Of a DNA stretch of 64,000 nt, positions 39,435-48,380 are shown piece by piece. The DNA lies in contig NZ_JAJISC010000002.1 in assembly GCF_024790395.1 (NCBI RefSeq), forward strand, positions 62,001 through 126,000, read 5' to 3'. Under the pieces are notes generated by a model. That model did not search any database and was not told the origin of the DNA. It saw nothing but the letters and a program-made list of their open reading frames with translations. This stretch comes from Halomonas dongshanensis. Lineage in GTDB: Bacteria > Pseudomonadota > Gammaproteobacteria > Pseudomonadales > Halomonadaceae. A program made the translations under genes and the position numbers. The number at the start of each line of letters is the position of its first letter. The first letter of the stretch is position 1.

Positions 39435-41012
39435 ATGAGTGACATTCACGCCCACAAGATCCTGATTCTCGACTTCGGCTCCCAGTACACCCAGCTGATC
39501 GCCCGCCGGGTGCGCGAGATCGGCGTGTTCTCCGAGATTCGCGCCTTCGACATCACCGAAGAAGAGATTCGCGAGTACAACCCCAACGGCATCATCCTGG
39601 CCGGTGGGCCGGAGTCCGTCACCGAGCTCGACTCCCCCCGCGCGCCTGCGTGCGTGTTCGAGATGGGCTTGCCCGTGTTCGGCATCTGCTACGGCATGCA
39701 GACCATGGCCGAGCAGCTCGGCGGCAAGGTGGAAGGCTCCAACAAGCGCGAGTTCGGCTACGCCCAGATTCAGATCGACGCCGACAACGCCCTGTTCAAC
39801 GGCATCAAGGATCACGTAGACGCGCAAAGCGGCAAGGCGTTGCTGGACGTGTGGATGAGCCACGGCGATAAAGTCGCCCAGGCACCCGCCACCTTCACCG
39901 TGACCGCCTCTACCCCGAGCTGCCCCATCGCCGCCATGGCGTGGGAAGAGAAGCAGTTCTATGGCGTTCAGTTCCACCCGGAAGTGACCCACACCCTGCA
40001 AGGCCAACGTATCCTCGAGCACTTCGTGCTGGATATCTGTAAAGCCGAAAAGCGGTGGACGCCTGCCCAAATCATCGAAGACCAAGTCGCCCGCGTGCGC
40101 GAGCAGGTAGGCGACCGCCACGTACTGCTCGGCCTCTCCGGCGGCGTGGACTCTTCCGTTGTGGCCGCGCTTTTGCACAAGGCGATAGGCGACCAGCTCA
40201 CCTGCGTGTTCGTCGATAACGGCCTGCTGCGTAAGGACGAAGGCGACCAGGTCATGGAAACCTTCGCCAAGCACATGGGCGTAAAGGTAATCCGCGCCGA
40301 CGCCGAAGAGCTGTTCTTGAACAAGCTGAAAGGCGAAAACGACCCCGAAGCCAAGCGTAAGATCATCGGCAACACCTTCATCGACGTATTCGATGAAGAG
40401 GCCAGCAAGATCGACGGCGTCGAGTTCCTCGCCCAAGGCACCATCTACCCGGACGTGATCGAATCCGCCGCCGCCAAGACCGGCAAGGCGCACGTGATCA
40501 AATCCCACCACAACGTGGGCGGGCTTCCGGAAACCATGAAGCTCAAGCTGGTCGAGCCGCTGCGCGAGCTGTTCAAGGACGAAGTGCGTAAACTCGGCCT
40601 GGAGCTTGGTCTGCCCTACGATATGGTCTACCGCCACCCCTTCCCGGGGCCGGGTTTGGGCGTGCGTATCCTCGGCGAAGTAAAGAAAGAGTACGCCGAC
40701 ATCCTCCGCGACGCCGACGCCATCTTCATCGAAGAGCTGCGCGCCTCCGGCTGGTACGAAAAAACCAGCCAAGCCTTCGCCGTCTTCCTGCCGGTGAAAT
40801 CAGTAGGCGTCGTCGGCGACGGCCGCCGCTACGAATGGGTCATCGCCCTGCGTGCGGTAGAAACCATCGACTTCATGACCGCCCGCTGGGCGCACCTGCC
40901 CTATGAGCTGCTGGAGAAGGTGTCTAACCGCATCATCAATGAGTTAGCGGGGGTTTCGCGGGTGACTTATGATGTTTCCAGTAAGCCGCCGGCTACGATT
41001 GAGTGGGAGTGA
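39435..41012 (+). CDS. guaA: GMP synthase (glutamine-hydrolysing)
   Basis: Aminates XMP to GMP using glutamine and ATP. The N-terminal class I glutamine amidotransferase domain (about 1-200) has nucleophile C85 in GICYGMQ and the HPEVTH dyad. The ATP-pyrophosphatase domain has the SGGVDSS P-loop at 235-241. The C-terminal dimerisation domain ends in [11 protein letters not shown]. The 525-residue length is standard. The 3' end of guaA is a known integration hotspot in many bacteria, and the AT-rich island begins right after it here. Confidence 0.98.
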   Translation: MSDIHAHKILILDFGSQYTQLIARRVREIGVFSEIRAFDITEEEIREYNPNGIILAGGPESVTELDSPRAPACVFEMGLPVFGICYGMQTMAEQLGGKVEGSNKREFGYAQIQIDADNALFNGIKDHVDAQSGKALLDVWMSHGDKVAQAPATFTVTASTPSCPIAAMAWEEKQFYGVQFHPEVTHTLQGQRILEHFVLDICKAEKRWTPAQIIEDQVARVREQVGDRHVLLGLSGGVDSSVVAALLHKAIGDQLTCVFVDNGLLRKDEGDQVMETFAKHMGVKVIRADAEELFLNKLKGENDPEAKRKIIGNTFIDVFDEEASKIDGVEFLAQGTIYPDVIESAAAKTGKAHVIKSHHNVGGLPETMKLKLVEPLRELFKDEVRKLGLELGLPYDMVYRHPFPGPGLGVRILGEVKKEYADILRDADAIFIEELRASGWYEKTSQAFAVFLPVKSVGVVGDGRRYEWVIALRAVETIDFMTARWAHLPYELLEKVSNRIINELAGVSRVTYDVSSKPPATIEWE

Positions 41013-41040
41013 CTTTTAAATTTCGCTTAATATGAACTTT

Positions 41041-41066
41041 AAAACCCTCCTTGTGAGGGTTTTTTA
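41041..41066 (+). terminator. Intrinsic terminator after guaA
   Basis: AAAACCCTC (41041-41049) pairs with GAGGGTTTT (41055-41063) around CTTGT, followed by further T residues. It marks the boundary between the GC-rich backbone and the AT-rich island. Confidence 0.9.
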
Positions 41067-41173
41067 ATTTCTATTGAAAACAAACACAATAAAAGTTAGT
41101 TTATTTATATATCTACTAATTCTTAGGTTTTAGGGTTGGTTGGCGTTATATATATAGATCTAGCTGTTATAAT
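41065..41173 (+). promoter_or_regulatory. AT-rich upstream region and extended -10 of hamAB
   Basis: The start of the AT-rich island. TGTTATAAT (41165-41173) is an extended -10 element; no good -35 lies 17 bases upstream. Initiation near 41180 would leave a very short leader before the hamA start at 41193. Confidence 0.45.
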
Positions 41174-41192
41174 TAATTTGATGGATATAAGT

Positions 41193-41942
41193 ATGTCAGG
41201 AAACGTTTTTATTGATGAAAGAGTTGTCCTGCTAGATAAGTGGGGTATAAGTTGTAGAGAAGTTGTGTTTGAAAATTATAAAGATAAAATCTTAGGATGT
41301 TTTGTTAGTGTGTCTGACTTAAATTTAGTAGCTGAAAAGCTAGCAGAGTCAGTTATTGATTTTTCATGGATATCTAATCTCGATAAAGGAACTAAAAGAG
41401 CATATGAGAGGACTTCCAAAGAAACTGCTGCTGCGTTAGTTGAAATATTTAAATCCACAGGAATAAATAATGGAATAATAAATGAAGAGTTTGGTGAAGT
41501 GCTAGTCTCTATAGGAGCATCACAAACCTTAGCATCTCTTTTTGAGCATATTTCCTTACCAATTGCTGAATTGTGGAAACCTCAATTAAAACAAAATGAA
41601 GGTTTTGATTTTCATACAGTATGTAAATTAAATTTTATTAATTACGGTGAGGCAAAGTACTCACTTTCAAGCAATCCTCACGGGAAATCTCTATCCCAAA
41701 CAAAACGTTTTTTTCATGAGGAAAAGCATTTTAGAGATAGAGTGCATTTAATAAGTTTGGTAGATGAAGTTGCCATTAATAATTTAGATAATGATCAATA
41801 TGGCGCTATTATAGCCTTTTCAATAAATTCAGAAAATGCTTCAAAAATATTTGAAAACGCTATCGATTTAATTGAGGAAAAAATAGAAGTTGATAGTTTA
41901 GAAAAGATATATATGGTTGGTGTAGGTGTAGAATATGAATAA
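41193..41942 (+). CDS. hamA: HamA, DUF1837 nuclease of a Hachiman-type defence system
   Basis: About 249 residues; DUF1837 is the nuclease-like subunit of Hachiman, a two-gene anti-phage system whose HamA is a PD-(D/E)XK-type effector kept inactive by the helicase HamB. The core motif is visible: GFDFH with D139, then YGEAKY with E153 and K155, preceded by a long helix (SIGASQTLASLFEHISLPIAELW). Numbering assumes ATG 41193, chosen because GGA lies 6 bases upstream; ATG 41181 is the alternative and the frame also opens further upstream. Codon usage is AT-rich, unlike guaA, indicating transfer. The stop overlaps hamB by 8 bases. Confidence 0.85.
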   Translation: MSGNVFIDERVVLLDKWGISCREVVFENYKDKILGCFVSVSDLNLVAEKLAESVIDFSWISNLDKGTKRAYERTSKETAAALVEIFKSTGINNGIINEEFGEVLVSIGASQTLASLFEHISLPIAELWKPQLKQNEGFDFHTVCKLNFINYGEAKYSLSSNPHGKSLSQTKRFFHEEKHFRDRVHLISLVDEVAINNLDNDQYGAIIAFSINSENASKIFENAIDLIEEKIEVDSLEKIYMVGVGVEYE

Positions 41943-44238
41943 AATAAAGAAAATAAAAGAATCCGTGAATCCAAAGGATGATATTTCAGAATTAGTTCTA
42001 GAAATTCATGAAAAAGGGCCAGAAGATCCTTCGCTATTAGAAAGTTTGGCTTATTTTAAAATATTTCATCCAAGAGAGTTTCTTTTCTTCGAAGAACAAT
42101 TGTTAGTTACTTTAGGACTTTTTTATAAAGTTGATACTCCGTCGTCATTGTTTTCATTTTTAATGTCTGGTTTAGGTAATACGGGTAAAGAAAAATTTGG
42201 TAAAAAATTAACGCCGGTTCAAGCTAGTATTAGAATGGCGGTTAGTGAAAATAAATACACTTCAATATCGGCGCCAACTAGTTCTGGAAAGTCATATTCC
42301 ATACGAGAGTATATTTTTGATACGCATGATGATGCTGTAATCGTTGTGCCCTCACGTGCGTTGATAGCAGAATATATAAAGTCTGTTAAGGATATTTTTA
42401 AAGAAAATAAAAACATAATGGTAATGCCATTTGCTGACTTTGTCTTTTCATCAAGGAAGATGCGACGCATATATATTCTAACTCCTGAGCGATTAAGTGA
42501 TCTTTTTAAACTAAAAGATAAGCTCAGCGTTTCTATTTTCTTTTTTGATGAAGCACAAATATCTGAAGAAAAGAGTCGTGGTGTAATATTTGATTTAGCA
42601 GTCAGAAAGGTTGCTAGTGAGTTTTTTAACTCAAAAATAGTATTTGCACATCCATTCGTGGATAATCCAGAAGCTCAGTTTGAAAAGCATCAATTAAAAT
42701 CGCACGAAAACTTTCATCGATCTTATAAACAGCATGCTGTAGGAAAAGTTTTCATACATAAACATGCTACAAATGGTAAAGATTACTTTTTTTCTCCTTA
42801 TGTTGATGACGGACATAAGATAAAAAATTGCTTGGAGTTTGAAAATGGATTTGAAGAGTTTGCGTTCTCTAATACCTTGACAGTTTTAGTTTATGTTTCG
42901 AAGGCTTCTATTTATAGTGGGAAGTTTGTGAAAGGCTTCTCTAATCACATTGTGAAGCTGCCATCAATTACTGACTCTGAAGCTTTAGAAATAATAAGTT
43001 TAATAGCAGATAAAATTGGCTCGAATGATAGCAATCATTTTTCCAAAATGGTGTTCTTACTAACTAAAGGTGTTGTGATACATCATGGATCGATACCGCT
43101 AGAGGTGAGATTGTTATTAGAAGAGTTCATTAGAAAGGGTTTTTCTTCACTTTGTTTTGCAACTAGCACCTTAGCACAAGGTGTAAATATGCCTTTCGAT
43201 ATACTTTGGCTTGATAATAATAGATTTTTTGGTGATGAGAAATCACAAACCTTGGCTTTTAAGAATTTAATCGGCAGGTCAGGCAGGCTAACAGTAGGGG
43301 GTGAATACGATTTTGGCTATGTTTATACTAAAAATGCAAAATGGTTTTCAAATAAAATTAAAAAAGATTATCAGTTAGATAATGAATCGATTATAAATAG
43401 TGTTGATTTTGATGACGATAGCTACATAGGAACAATGCTTCAGGATGAGAAGGAGTTAATTGAGTCAGTTAGAGATGGAAGTTTTTTGACTGAATATGAT
43501 ATGCCCGCAGTAAAATTAGAGCGCTTGAGTTCTCCAGAGGCTTTTAACGACATAAGAAAAATAATTGACCTACTTTTCGAAAAGGAAAACTTTAAAGAGT
43601 CTTTGGAGGGTGAGCTTAATTCGAAAAAGAGGGGTTTGCTAAAAAAGCTATTTCTTAATGTATATGAGTTGTATCTCAATAGAAATTTATTTGAAGGTGA
43701 AGTAGTAGTATTCAGGACGGCTTTCTCAATTTTGTTTCTTTTCATGGCTGGCAAGTCATTTAAAGAAGTTGTTTCTATTAGGTATAAAAATGTACTTAAT
43801 TCTTCAGGAAGCAAGTATACGTTTGGTTTTTTGCAGCCTGCTAATAAATTGCCAAATATAAATCTTAAAAGAGCTTATACGCTTTTTTCTAGTAATTTGG
43901 ATTTAAGGTCAGCTAGCTATGATTTGGTTGTATTCGATACATATGATTATGTTGACCAAGTAATTTCATTTTCTTTATCTAATGTTTTTGTAACTGCATT
44001 TGAGAACTATTATATGTTAACTAAAGATGATAGGGCAGAAGATGTTGTGAATTATTTTAAATATAGTACTGATGATAAAAAAACTATAATGCTATTAAGA
44101 TATGGTTTTTCTGCCGATGAAATTAATGAGATATATGACCATATTGAATATGTTAGCGAAAGTGATATTAGGTTTAAAAAAGATATAAGTTCATTGTCGC
44201 CTGAAATAAGAAAGCGTGTAGAGTGGTATTCTACTTAA
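41935..44238 (+). CDS. hamB: HamB, superfamily 2 helicase of a Hachiman-type defence system
   Basis: 767-residue SF2 helicase, the sensor and regulatory partner of HamA. Motif I is APTSSGKS near residues 113-120; Ia is VVPSRALIAEY. Motif II reads DEAQ (residues about 205-208) inside FFFDEAQISEEKS. Motif V is FATSTLAQGVNMPFD, and motif VI is NLIGRSGRL (GRSGR at about 446-450). The remaining 300 residues have no motif I recognise. It overlaps hamA (ATGAATAA), so the pair is one translational unit. The family acts by detecting damaged or invading DNA and releasing HamA to degrade DNA. The gene is strongly AT-rich. Confidence 0.85.
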   Translation: MNKIKKIKESVNPKDDISELVLEIHEKGPEDPSLLESLAYFKIFHPREFLFFEEQLLVTLGLFYKVDTPSSLFSFLMSGLGNTGKEKFGKKLTPVQASIRMAVSENKYTSISAPTSSGKSYSIREYIFDTHDDAVIVVPSRALIAEYIKSVKDIFKENKNIMVMPFADFVFSSRKMRRIYILTPERLSDLFKLKDKLSVSIFFFDEAQISEEKSRGVIFDLAVRKVASEFFNSKIVFAHPFVDNPEAQFEKHQLKSHENFHRSYKQHAVGKVFIHKHATNGKDYFFSPYVDDGHKIKNCLEFENGFEEFAFSNTLTVLVYVSKASIYSGKFVKGFSNHIVKLPSITDSEALEIISLIADKIGSNDSNHFSKMVFLLTKGVVIHHGSIPLEVRLLLEEFIRKGFSSLCFATSTLAQGVNMPFDILWLDNNRFFGDEKSQTLAFKNLIGRSGRLTVGGEYDFGYVYTKNAKWFSNKIKKDYQLDNESIINSVDFDDDSYIGTMLQDEKELIESVRDGSFLTEYDMPAVKLERLSSPEAFNDIRKIIDLLFEKENFKESLEGELNSKKRGLLKKLFLNVYELYLNRNLFEGEVVVFRTAFSILFLFMAGKSFKEVVSIRYKNVLNSSGSKYTFGFLQPANKLPNINLKRAYTLFSSNLDLRSASYDLVVFDTYDYVDQVISFSLSNVFVTAFENYYMLTKDDRAEDVVNYFKYSTDDKKTIMLLRYGFSADEINEIYDHIEYVSESDIRFKKDISSLSPEIRKRVEWYST

Positions 44239-44308
44239 CCCAAATGTTTAGGTCATCTTCTATTTTCGGTTAGAAAAATCAGCTCATGTATATCTGGGAG
44301 TTGAAGGA

Positions 44309-44372
44309 CTAGGTGTATGGTCCGAGAGATTCAATCAAGACTCTGTCCACTACTTCTCGGGGCCATACCTAG
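44309..44372. other. Long imperfect hairpin between hamB and the DUF952 gene
   Basis: CTAGGTGTATGGTCCGAGA (from 44309) is complementary, with a two-base bulge and a mismatch, to TCTCGGGGCCATACCTAG (ending at 44372). The right arm abuts the stop of the convergent DUF952 gene, so it is probably a bidirectional terminator. Confidence 0.6.
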
Positions 44373-44705
44373 TTACCAGACAAAAGCTTCCCCTCGGTAC
44401 TCAAGGGCATGCATCGATATAACTGCTGATAGCGGAATATGGTCAATATGTGCTCTAGGCTTCTGCCAAGGCTGATCTTCCGTAGGCTTTAGCCATTCGA
44501 TCTTATCTTTGAAGCTTGTGATATCCACTTCGATGACAACGGGTGCTTCTTCGGGTGTGAAGTATCGGTTGGCAGAGAAGACGACGGCTTTATGGACGTT
44601 CAGATGAACGCAATCCGCATTATGATCATTTCCGCAGCGTGGCACGTAACCTTGGGATTGAGCCTTCTGCCAGTTTTCCATGGTAATTACGCGATAGAGA
44701 TGCAT
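44373..44705 (-). CDS. DUF952-family protein
   Basis: 110 residues matching DUF952 (LYRVITMENWQKAQSQG, an SANRYF stretch, VIEVDITSFKDKIEW, HIDHIPLSAVISMHAL). The family has an ADP-ribosyltransferase-like fold but unproven activity. The composition is closer to the GC-rich backbone than hamAB. AAGGAG precedes the start at 44705. It lies between the defence genes and an IS66 element; a role in defence is unproven. Confidence 0.75.
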   Translation of the reverse strand: MHLYRVITMENWQKAQSQGYVPRCGNDHNADCVHLNVHKAVVFSANRYFTPEEAPVVIEVDITSFKDKIEWLKPTEDQPWQKPRAHIDHIPLSAVISMHALEYRGEAFVW

Positions 44706-44799
44706 GGTTTTCTCCTTGAGTAAGTCAGGCCCCCTAAGCTTAGAACCTTAAGCTAACTTGAGGTAAAGCTGTATTTGACCCAAGCGGAGTAACGCCGCG

Positions 44800-44862
44800 C
44801 TAGTTAATCATCAGGCCGCCATCGTATTCAATGCATCGATGCTCATTCGTCACGGGATCAGT
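44800..44862 (-). pseudogene. C-terminal gene remnant cut by the IS66 element
   Basis: Next to the IS66 left end, a minus-strand frame reads TDPVTNEHRCIEYDGGLMIN and then stops. It could be the tail of a gene whose 5' part was removed when IS66 arrived; its family is not recognised, and it may be fortuitous. Confidence 0.3.
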
Positions 44863-44899
44863 GTAAACGATCCATTAACCCCATCTATTTCGGCTTCGC

Positions 44900-46495
44900 T
44901 TAGATCGGTAATGTCTCTTTCCACTGCCAGGGCAGTAGCGTGCCGAGGTCATCATGATGGAGGGTAGGCAGCGTCACAAAGACATGCTGTAAGTAGTCGT
45001 AGGGCGACAGGCCATTGGCTTTGGCGGTTTCGATCAGGCTGTAGATCGCCGCGCTGGCCTGAGCACCGCTTGGGGTGTGGCTGAACAGCCAGTTTTTTCG
45101 TCCCACCACGAACGGGCGGATGGCATTCTCTGCCGGGTTATTGTCCAGCGGGATCAGGCCATCGTCGAGGAACCGGATCAGACGGGGCCACTGGTGATCC
45201 AGGTAGTGCAGCGCTTTACCCAGCGCGCTTTTGGGCAGCACCTGGGGCAGTGACTTGTCGAGCCAGGTGCGCAGTTGCGCGATGAGAGGCTGACTCTTCT
45301 CTTCACGCAGCGTGCGACGCGCCTTGGGCTCAAGCGCCTTCGCCTGTTTTTCCACGCCATACAGCTTACGGATCTGGTTGAGCGCCCAGTCCGCCTTGCC
45401 GGTCTTACCTTTGGGCTGCACCTTTTGGGCCTCGACGAACTTGCGCCGCGCATGGGCCCAGCAGCCCGCATGGGTGATCCCGTTACGGCGTACCACCTCG
45501 GCGTAGCCTTCATAGCCATCGGTGACCAGGCGACCCGCATAGCCGCCCAGTAATTGCATGGGTACACGTCCGGCACGGCTGGCGTCATAATCGAACAAGA
45601 CCACCTGTTGGCCCGGCGGGCCACCGCGCTGCACCCACATGTTCGAAGGGGCGCTGGCCGGACGGTCGGTTTCTTGATTGACCTGAAGCGGCGTCTCATC
45701 CATGTGGATCAGCGGAGCCTTCAAGAGGTGTTGGCGCAACGTGTTGATCAGTGAAGTGACCTGTTCTCCTGCCTGCACCATCCAGCGTGCCAGGGTGTTG
45801 CGGGGGATCTCGGCGCCATGGCGGGCAAAGATCTGGTGTTGCCGATACAGCGGTAGCGCGTCCTGGTACTTGGCGGTCGCGATATAGGCGAGAAGCGTAG
45901 CGCTGGCATTGCTCTTGGGTAGCAGCTTGGCCGGTGCCGGGGCGACCGTGACGCCCTCTTCGCACTGCGGGCAGGCATATTTGTGTCGCACATGACGGAT
46001 GACCTCGACGCGTGCGGGCACCACATGCAACCCCTCGCTGACCTCTTCGCCGATGACCTTTAGCGGGGTGCCGTCATCACAGCAGTGGCGCGCATTGTCG
46101 GGCAGTTCATGGAGGACCTCGACACGCGGGAGTTCTGGCGGTAGCGCCACACGCCCACCGCGCGTGCGACGCTTGGCAGGTGTGGCGGTCTCGCTCGTCG
46201 CGTCATCGGCGACGGCGTCGCACTCCGATCCATCGCTGTTGTCTTCCTCGTCAACCGCCACTTCTGCTTCATTGATCAGCAGATCGCGCTGTTCAACACG
46301 GTACTTTTCGGTAGAGGGGCCGAACTGCCGCTCCAGAGCCAACCGGAACTGTTCGAATAGCGATTGTTTGGTGGCTTCCCACTGGGCTTCCTTTTTCTCC
46401 ATCAACGCCAATAGCCGCGCATTTTCAGCGTCAGCAGCAGCCAACTTGCGCTCAAGCTGGGTAACGGTCGGAGAGGAAGGCGCGGCGTTTTTCAT
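44900..46495 (-). CDS. tnpC: IS66-family transposase TnpC
   Basis: 531-residue IS66 transposase. It has an N-terminal leucine-rich coiled region (LERKLAAADAENARLLALMEKKE), a zinc-binding CPQCEEG segment after the long linker, and the DDE catalytic domain (LIHMDETPLQV, LVTDGYEGYAEVV, AGCWAHARRKFVEA, and the late LDNNPAENAIRPFVVGRKNWLF). It appears intact. The C-terminal YDYLQHVFVTLP is typical. Confidence 0.94.
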   Translation of the reverse strand: MKNAAPSSPTVTQLERKLAAADAENARLLALMEKKEAQWEATKQSLFEQFRLALERQFGPSTEKYRVEQRDLLINEAEVAVDEEDNSDGSECDAVADDATSETATPAKRRTRGGRVALPPELPRVEVLHELPDNARHCCDDGTPLKVIGEEVSEGLHVVPARVEVIRHVRHKYACPQCEEGVTVAPAPAKLLPKSNASATLLAYIATAKYQDALPLYRQHQIFARHGAEIPRNTLARWMVQAGEQVTSLINTLRQHLLKAPLIHMDETPLQVNQETDRPASAPSNMWVQRGGPPGQQVVLFDYDASRAGRVPMQLLGGYAGRLVTDGYEGYAEVVRRNGITHAGCWAHARRKFVEAQKVQPKGKTGKADWALNQIRKLYGVEKQAKALEPKARRTLREEKSQPLIAQLRTWLDKSLPQVLPKSALGKALHYLDHQWPRLIRFLDDGLIPLDNNPAENAIRPFVVGRKNWLFSHTPSGAQASAAIYSLIETAKANGLSPYDYLQHVFVTLPTLHHDDLGTLLPWQWKETLPI

Positions 46496-46540
46496 ACCGT
46501 GTAGTGTACCAAAAATGTCGCTAAAACAGGAGCGAGAGGG

Positions 46541-46898
46541 TTAACCAACGCACTGAAAATTCAACGCTTTGTGAGGCTGCATAGCCTTTAGGTTATAGCC
46601 ATCCAGCAACCAGTTAAGCTCTTGCCCGGTTAACGTCACGGTCTCATCCGTCAGATGCGTTGGCCATTTGAAACGCTCACGCTCTAGGCGCTTGTACCAC
46701 ACCACAAAGCCATTACGTTCCCAGAACAGCAGCTTCACTTTCATCGCGTTGACGATTACCGAACACGAACAGCGCGTGATCAAATGGGTTCAGGGCCATG
46801 GCTTCCTGAACCAGCAGCGCCAAGCCATCGATTTGCTTACGCATATCCACGGGCTCTCGGCACAGATATACCTGTAGATCAGTGTCTGGCCGAATCAT
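46541..46898 (-). pseudogene. tnpB: IS66 accessory gene tnpB, frameshifted
   Basis: The N-terminal part starts at 46898 and gives the TnpB motif YLCREPVDMRKQIDGLALLV...FDHALFVF. The conserved continuation KLLFWERNGFVVWYKRLERERF is in another frame, ending at 46541. The shift lies near 46740-46750, where one extra base in a GATGAAAGTG context would explain it. Without functional TnpB the element is probably immobile; a sequencing error is the alternative. Confidence 0.8.
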
Positions 46899-47107
46899 GC
46901 GATGACCTCCACCGCGACAAACCGGGCGGGACGACAACGCGGTGGCACGGGGAAGCCTTGCACGCTTAACCGTTTTTCCCACGCCATCAGATCGACTAAC
47001 GTGACGGTTTGCGTGTTGGCATACGCGCTTAACGGCATCTGCAACGCGGCGGCATAAGACAAGTGGCCTAACCAAAACGCTTGAGTGGGATTGAGTTCGC
47101 GGCTCAT
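46895..47107 (-). CDS. tnpA: IS66 accessory protein TnpA (putative)
   Basis: 70 residues ending in RPARFVAVEVIA, overlapping the tnpB start (ATGA) as in other IS66 elements. It lies in the first-gene position but is shorter than typical TnpA (100-140 residues), so it may be a short variant or a degraded copy. Confidence 0.6.
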   Translation of the reverse strand: MSRELNPTQAFWLGHLSYAAALQMPLSAYANTQTVTLVDLMAWEKRLSVQGFPVPPRCRPARFVAVEVIA

Positions 47108-47187
47108 GATGATCTCCAAAATCAAAGAGACCGTCAGTGTGATCAGCCCATGTGAGTATGGGTAGATGGGGTTTATGGCGCGTTTAC

Positions 47188-47397
47188 ATCTATATCCAGC
47201 CCGGCAAACCCACTCATAATGCCTACATCGAGCGCTTCAATCGGACCGCATGGCATGAATGGCTGCACTTGCATCAGTTGGAAAGCATTGGTCATGCTCA
47301 GTTGCTGGCGACTCAGTGGCTGTGGCAGTACAACAACGAACGACCGAATACGGCGATTGGAGGGATTCCCCCGGCTAGGCTGCGAAAATCAGCTTGA
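47188..47397 (+). pseudogene. IS3-family transposase OrfB C-terminal fragment
   Basis: Frame encoding IYIQPGKPTHNAYIERFNRT and, near its end, YNNERPNTAIGGIPPARL, the final catalytic segment (with the last acidic residue of the DDE triad) of an IS3/IS407-type transposase. The 5' part is missing at the IS66 boundary. Confidence 0.85.
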
Positions 47398-47437
47398 CTC
47401 TCTACTCAAGCGAGCGATTAAAAATGGGGGGATTACA

Positions 47438-47472
47438 CTTAAACTAGTGTCCACTATTGCTGGGTAAGATCA
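47438..47472 (-). repeat. Solo right end of the IS3-type element also found at 52712-53962
   Basis: Thirty-three of 35 bases match 53928-53962, the right end of the IS3-type element on the other side of the operon. The last three bases (TCA on the plus strand) supply the TGA stop of the ROK gene. Confidence 0.85.
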
Positions 47473-48372
47473 CTCCTCAATTTCAGTGGTAGCTCCGCGA
47501 ATGGCTGCTCCTATAGACCCAGCGCTATCACCTAGAAGTGCCGTTTGAATATTGAACATATTTTGAGGCCTATTAATCATTAAACTAACTCTTTCGGGAA
47601 GTTGCTGTAATACGATATCAATTGATGAAAGACCACCTCCAACTATGATCAAATGCGGATCAATTATGGATATAATGTTAGCTAGAGAAAAGCTAACATC
47701 GTCAAGAAAATCCTCCACTACCTGTTTTTCATATTCCTTTCCTTGGCGGTACCCTTCAATTATCATTTCCATACTTATGCGTTTTCCTGTCATGCTTTCA
47801 TAAATATCCTCGACACCTCTACCGCTAATGTATCGTTCTGCACATCCATTCCTTCCACAGTAACACTTTAATCCATTTTGATGGATAGACATATGTCCCC
47901 ATTCTCCGGAAAGCTGGTTTCTTCCCTCAATCAATTTTCCATTAACAACAATTCCTGCGCCGCATCCAGTACCAAGAACTGCGCCAAAAATAGTCGTTGT
48001 TTTCCATTGTTCTGAGTGAATTGCTTCAGCTAAAACGAAACAATTGGCATCATTTTCAATAACAACTTCACGATTCAGAGTAGATTCAATATCCATCTTT
48101 ATTTTCTTATTATTCATTACGCTAACATTGCAATTTTTCAACGCACCTGTATCTTTCATTAAAGAACCAGGTGTTCCAATACCTAGGGTGTGATCGGATG
48201 CCTCAATATATTCAATAAGCATAAAGTACATTTTTGAAATATTCGACAAAACTTTATTATATCCAAGATTAGCTTGAGTTTTTATTCTTTTCTTATAAAC
48301 AATAACATCATTAAAAAGAATGATTCCTTCAATTTTCGTGCCGCCAACATCAATACCAATATTATGCTTCAT
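47470..48372 (-). CDS. ROK-family sugar kinase
   Basis: 300-residue ROK kinase, last gene of the cyclitol operon. It has the phosphate-binding IGIDVGGTKIEG at the N-terminus, the catalytic aspartate in ENDANCFVLAEA, GTGCGAGIVVNG, the EWGHM histidine and the zinc-type motif CYCGRNGCAERYISG. Kinases of this family phosphorylate glucose, fructose or N-acyl sugars, and in acarbose and validamycin pathways (AcbM, ValC) C7-cyclitols. The stop codon comes from an abutting IS end, so a few native C-terminal residues may have been lost. It is AT-rich and 8 bases downstream of the PfkB gene. Confidence 0.85.
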   Translation of the reverse strand: MKHNIGIDVGGTKIEGIILFNDVIVYKKRIKTQANLGYNKVLSNISKMYFMLIEYIEASDHTLGIGTPGSLMKDTGALKNCNVSVMNNKKIKMDIESTLNREVVIENDANCFVLAEAIHSEQWKTTTIFGAVLGTGCGAGIVVNGKLIEGRNQLSGEWGHMSIHQNGLKCYCGRNGCAERYISGRGVEDIYESMTGKRISMEMIIEGYRQGKEYEKQVVEDFLDDVSFSLANIISIIDPHLIIVGGGLSSIDIVLQQLPERVSLMINRPQNMFNIQTALLGDSAGSIGAAIRGATTEIEE

Positions 48373-48380
48373 CCTAATGC

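Larger units (their letters stand above)
44863..47187 (-). mobile_element. IS66-family insertion sequence
   Basis: A 2.3-kb element with tnpA, tnpB and tnpC on the minus strand. Terminal inverted repeats were found by eye: 44863-44886 and the reverse complement of 47164-47187 share 21 of 24 bases (both begin GTAAACG and end AACCCCATCT). The 8-base flanks (GGATCAGT and ATCTATAT) do not match, so no target duplication remains; later deletion or recombination is likely. The right end lies directly against an IS3-type transposase fragment. Confidence 0.85.

Noticed and set aside
39396..40772. Long open frame opposite guaA (458 codons), and a similar one opposite guaB (37916-39088)
   Set aside because: Antisense shadows of highly conserved genes; their His/Gly/Val-rich composition arises from complementary GC-rich codons.
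44855..47195. 8-bp target duplication of the IS66 element
   Set aside because: GGATCAGT on the left and ATCTATAT on the right differ.
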